Below, piece by piece: positions 62,954-64,000 of a stretch of 64,000 bases of DNA (position 1 is its first letter; the number at the start of each line of letters is the position of its first letter). Position numbers and translations under genes: made by a program. The stretch spans positions 5,167,018-5,231,017 of the forward strand of contig NC_085093.1 in NCBI RefSeq assembly GCF_963422355.1, written 5' to 3'. The stretch is from Corticium candelabrum. Taxonomy: Eukaryota > Porifera > Homoscleromorpha > Homosclerophorida > Plakinidae. The notes under the pieces are model-generated. The model was not told where the DNA came from. It worked only from the letters and a program-made list of their open reading frames with translations, and did no database searches.

Positions 62954-63932
62954 TCTATCTATATATAAAGGAGAGGTGTCTGTCTGTCTGTGTGTCTGTC
63001 TGTGTGTCCGTCTGTTGGAGCGTTTCTCATAAACAGCGAGTCCGATCTCGGCCGAATTTGGCTCGCGCACGCTGAATTCATTCGAGTCAAAAGTGAGATT
63101 GTGGTCGTCTTCCTGACTTCTCTACCGACGACGCGATTTCCCGCCGATCGCACTCGTATCCGCTCGCGCGCGAATATCCCCGGAACGACGCATTGTATCT
63201 CCTTGGAATTTAGACTACCCGTTCCCCACGTCGGACGGTACGCGTCAAGCGTGTCGTTTATTGCGGGGGACGTCGGGAAATGGAAGATATTTTTGCTGAT
63301 ATCCGGGTCTTAAAAATACGCCCACAGTCGCTTGCCAGTCTACAACCGTCGAAGAGCTGCCGTGTTTGATGCACCTATTGCCCGAAATGTCAGCAACGTC
63401 TTCGAAGAAACGACGTTCAACGGGACTGTCGAGATGGCGAGAGTCGGTACGATTAGTGACTTCGTTAGATACGGGGAACAGATTATCCGGGTGCGTACTG
63501 CATGTGACTTCCAGTTTTGCTCTGATGGATTCGTCTAGCTGCACGTGACTTCATTTCAGACAACGCAATATCCGGGAGTGCTATAAGATACGTCTAACTG
63601 CACGTGACTTTATTTCATTCAACGGGACAGCGCAATATTCGAGAGTGCTATACGATTGCAAGTGTATACGCGACATTTTTATTCACTGCAATCATTCATG
63701 GCCAACATCACCTATGATACCATCAAACGCATTTTTAGATACTTTCTGCTATAGTTTCTACTTATAGAGGCGACCTGTCTCTCCTCCAATTCCGTGTTGT
63801 ATTGGCTCTATGACAAACGTGTGTGTCAACTGCGGCGCTATAAAGTGGAAAGGAGAAGCACCTGGCATGTGTTGTCCTCCGGGCGAAGCCGGGCATTGGA
63901 GCCTGTTCGTATACAAAGGCGTAGAATTTTGA
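62954..63932 (+). mobile_element. Non-autonomous Helitron with replicase N-terminal remnant
   Basis: The element starts TCTATCTATATATAAAGG after an A, the form of many animal Helitron 5' ends (insertion between A and T), and runs into CTGT/GTGT repeats. Far downstream an ATG at 63810 opens MTNVCVNCGAIKWKGEAPG and then MCC; the CxxCgAl.w..E.pgmCC finger is the hallmark of the Helitron replicase N terminus. It breaks off directly into a GC-rich hairpin-like word (63879-63893) of the kind found near Helitron 3' ends, and stops at 63932. Rep and helicase domains are missing. It is therefore a deletion derivative; the exact 3' border (CTRR) is not certain. Confidence 0.72.
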
Positions 63933-64000
63933 AAAAATTATTTATACAAGGTCTCTTAAATTGAGTGCAACCCCACATCTCGCATCCAAATCTTTTAGGT

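Overview
The window is eukaryotic nuclear DNA from an animal. Genes are split by GT-AG introns, some very small (41 to about 100 bp), and lie among transposons, long (TG)n, (TA)n and (GACA)n arrays and old gene fragments. Tandem CARD proteins beside TKL-type kinases, short introns and many lineage-specific repeats fit an early-branching metazoan. A sponge is my best guess, but nothing here proves it.

Layout. Copy A (1 to about 17855) and copy B (about 20020 to 43560) are the same multi-gene block repeated in direct orientation. Each carries, mostly on the minus strand, a tandem-CARD gene, several unrecognised exons, a small ankyrin gene, a kelch-like fragment and an unrecognised ~390-residue module. 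The copies differ by clean insertions. A has a 136-bp MITE (7466-7601) and a 3.26-kb pogo/Tigger-like transposon (9399-12662) that cuts its ankyrin gene. B has a 123-bp MITE (20357-20479), a foldback-bearing block (28824-29672), a 6.6-kb block holding a kinase pseudogene and a SINE (32988-39548), and a 1.3-kb block (40173-41478). A ~0.77-kb segment is inverted between the copies. Copy A stops just before the kinase exons.

The right part holds the most striking object: two complete head-to-head paralogous kinase genes, K1 (41490-45384, minus) and K2 (46608-56664, plus). Each has 11 exons. Nine of the 11 have identical lengths or differ only by multiples of three with identical phase, and the other two are near-identical in the same way; the frames stay open throughout, giving about 757 and 762 residues. 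The proteins have a TKL/RIPK-like kinase domain, a Ser/Thr-rich linker and a C-terminal module I do not recognise. K2 carries an unidentified ~1.6-kb insertion in intron 1 and a decayed antisense Ty3/gypsy element in intron 8. The same module stands without a kinase in copy A, and kinase remnants without the module occur at 33880-35126 and 60335-60601.

The last 7 kb are mobile DNA: a non-LTR retrotransposon 3' end with a (GACA)n tail, a MITE-like element inside a (CTGT)n array, a second copy of the kinase-remnant/SINE block (60335-62945), and a non-autonomous Helitron (from 62954). CARD adaptors and RIPK-like kinases both belong to innate-immune and cell-death signalling in other animals, so the locus may be an expanding, rapidly turning over immune-type cluster; that link is inference.
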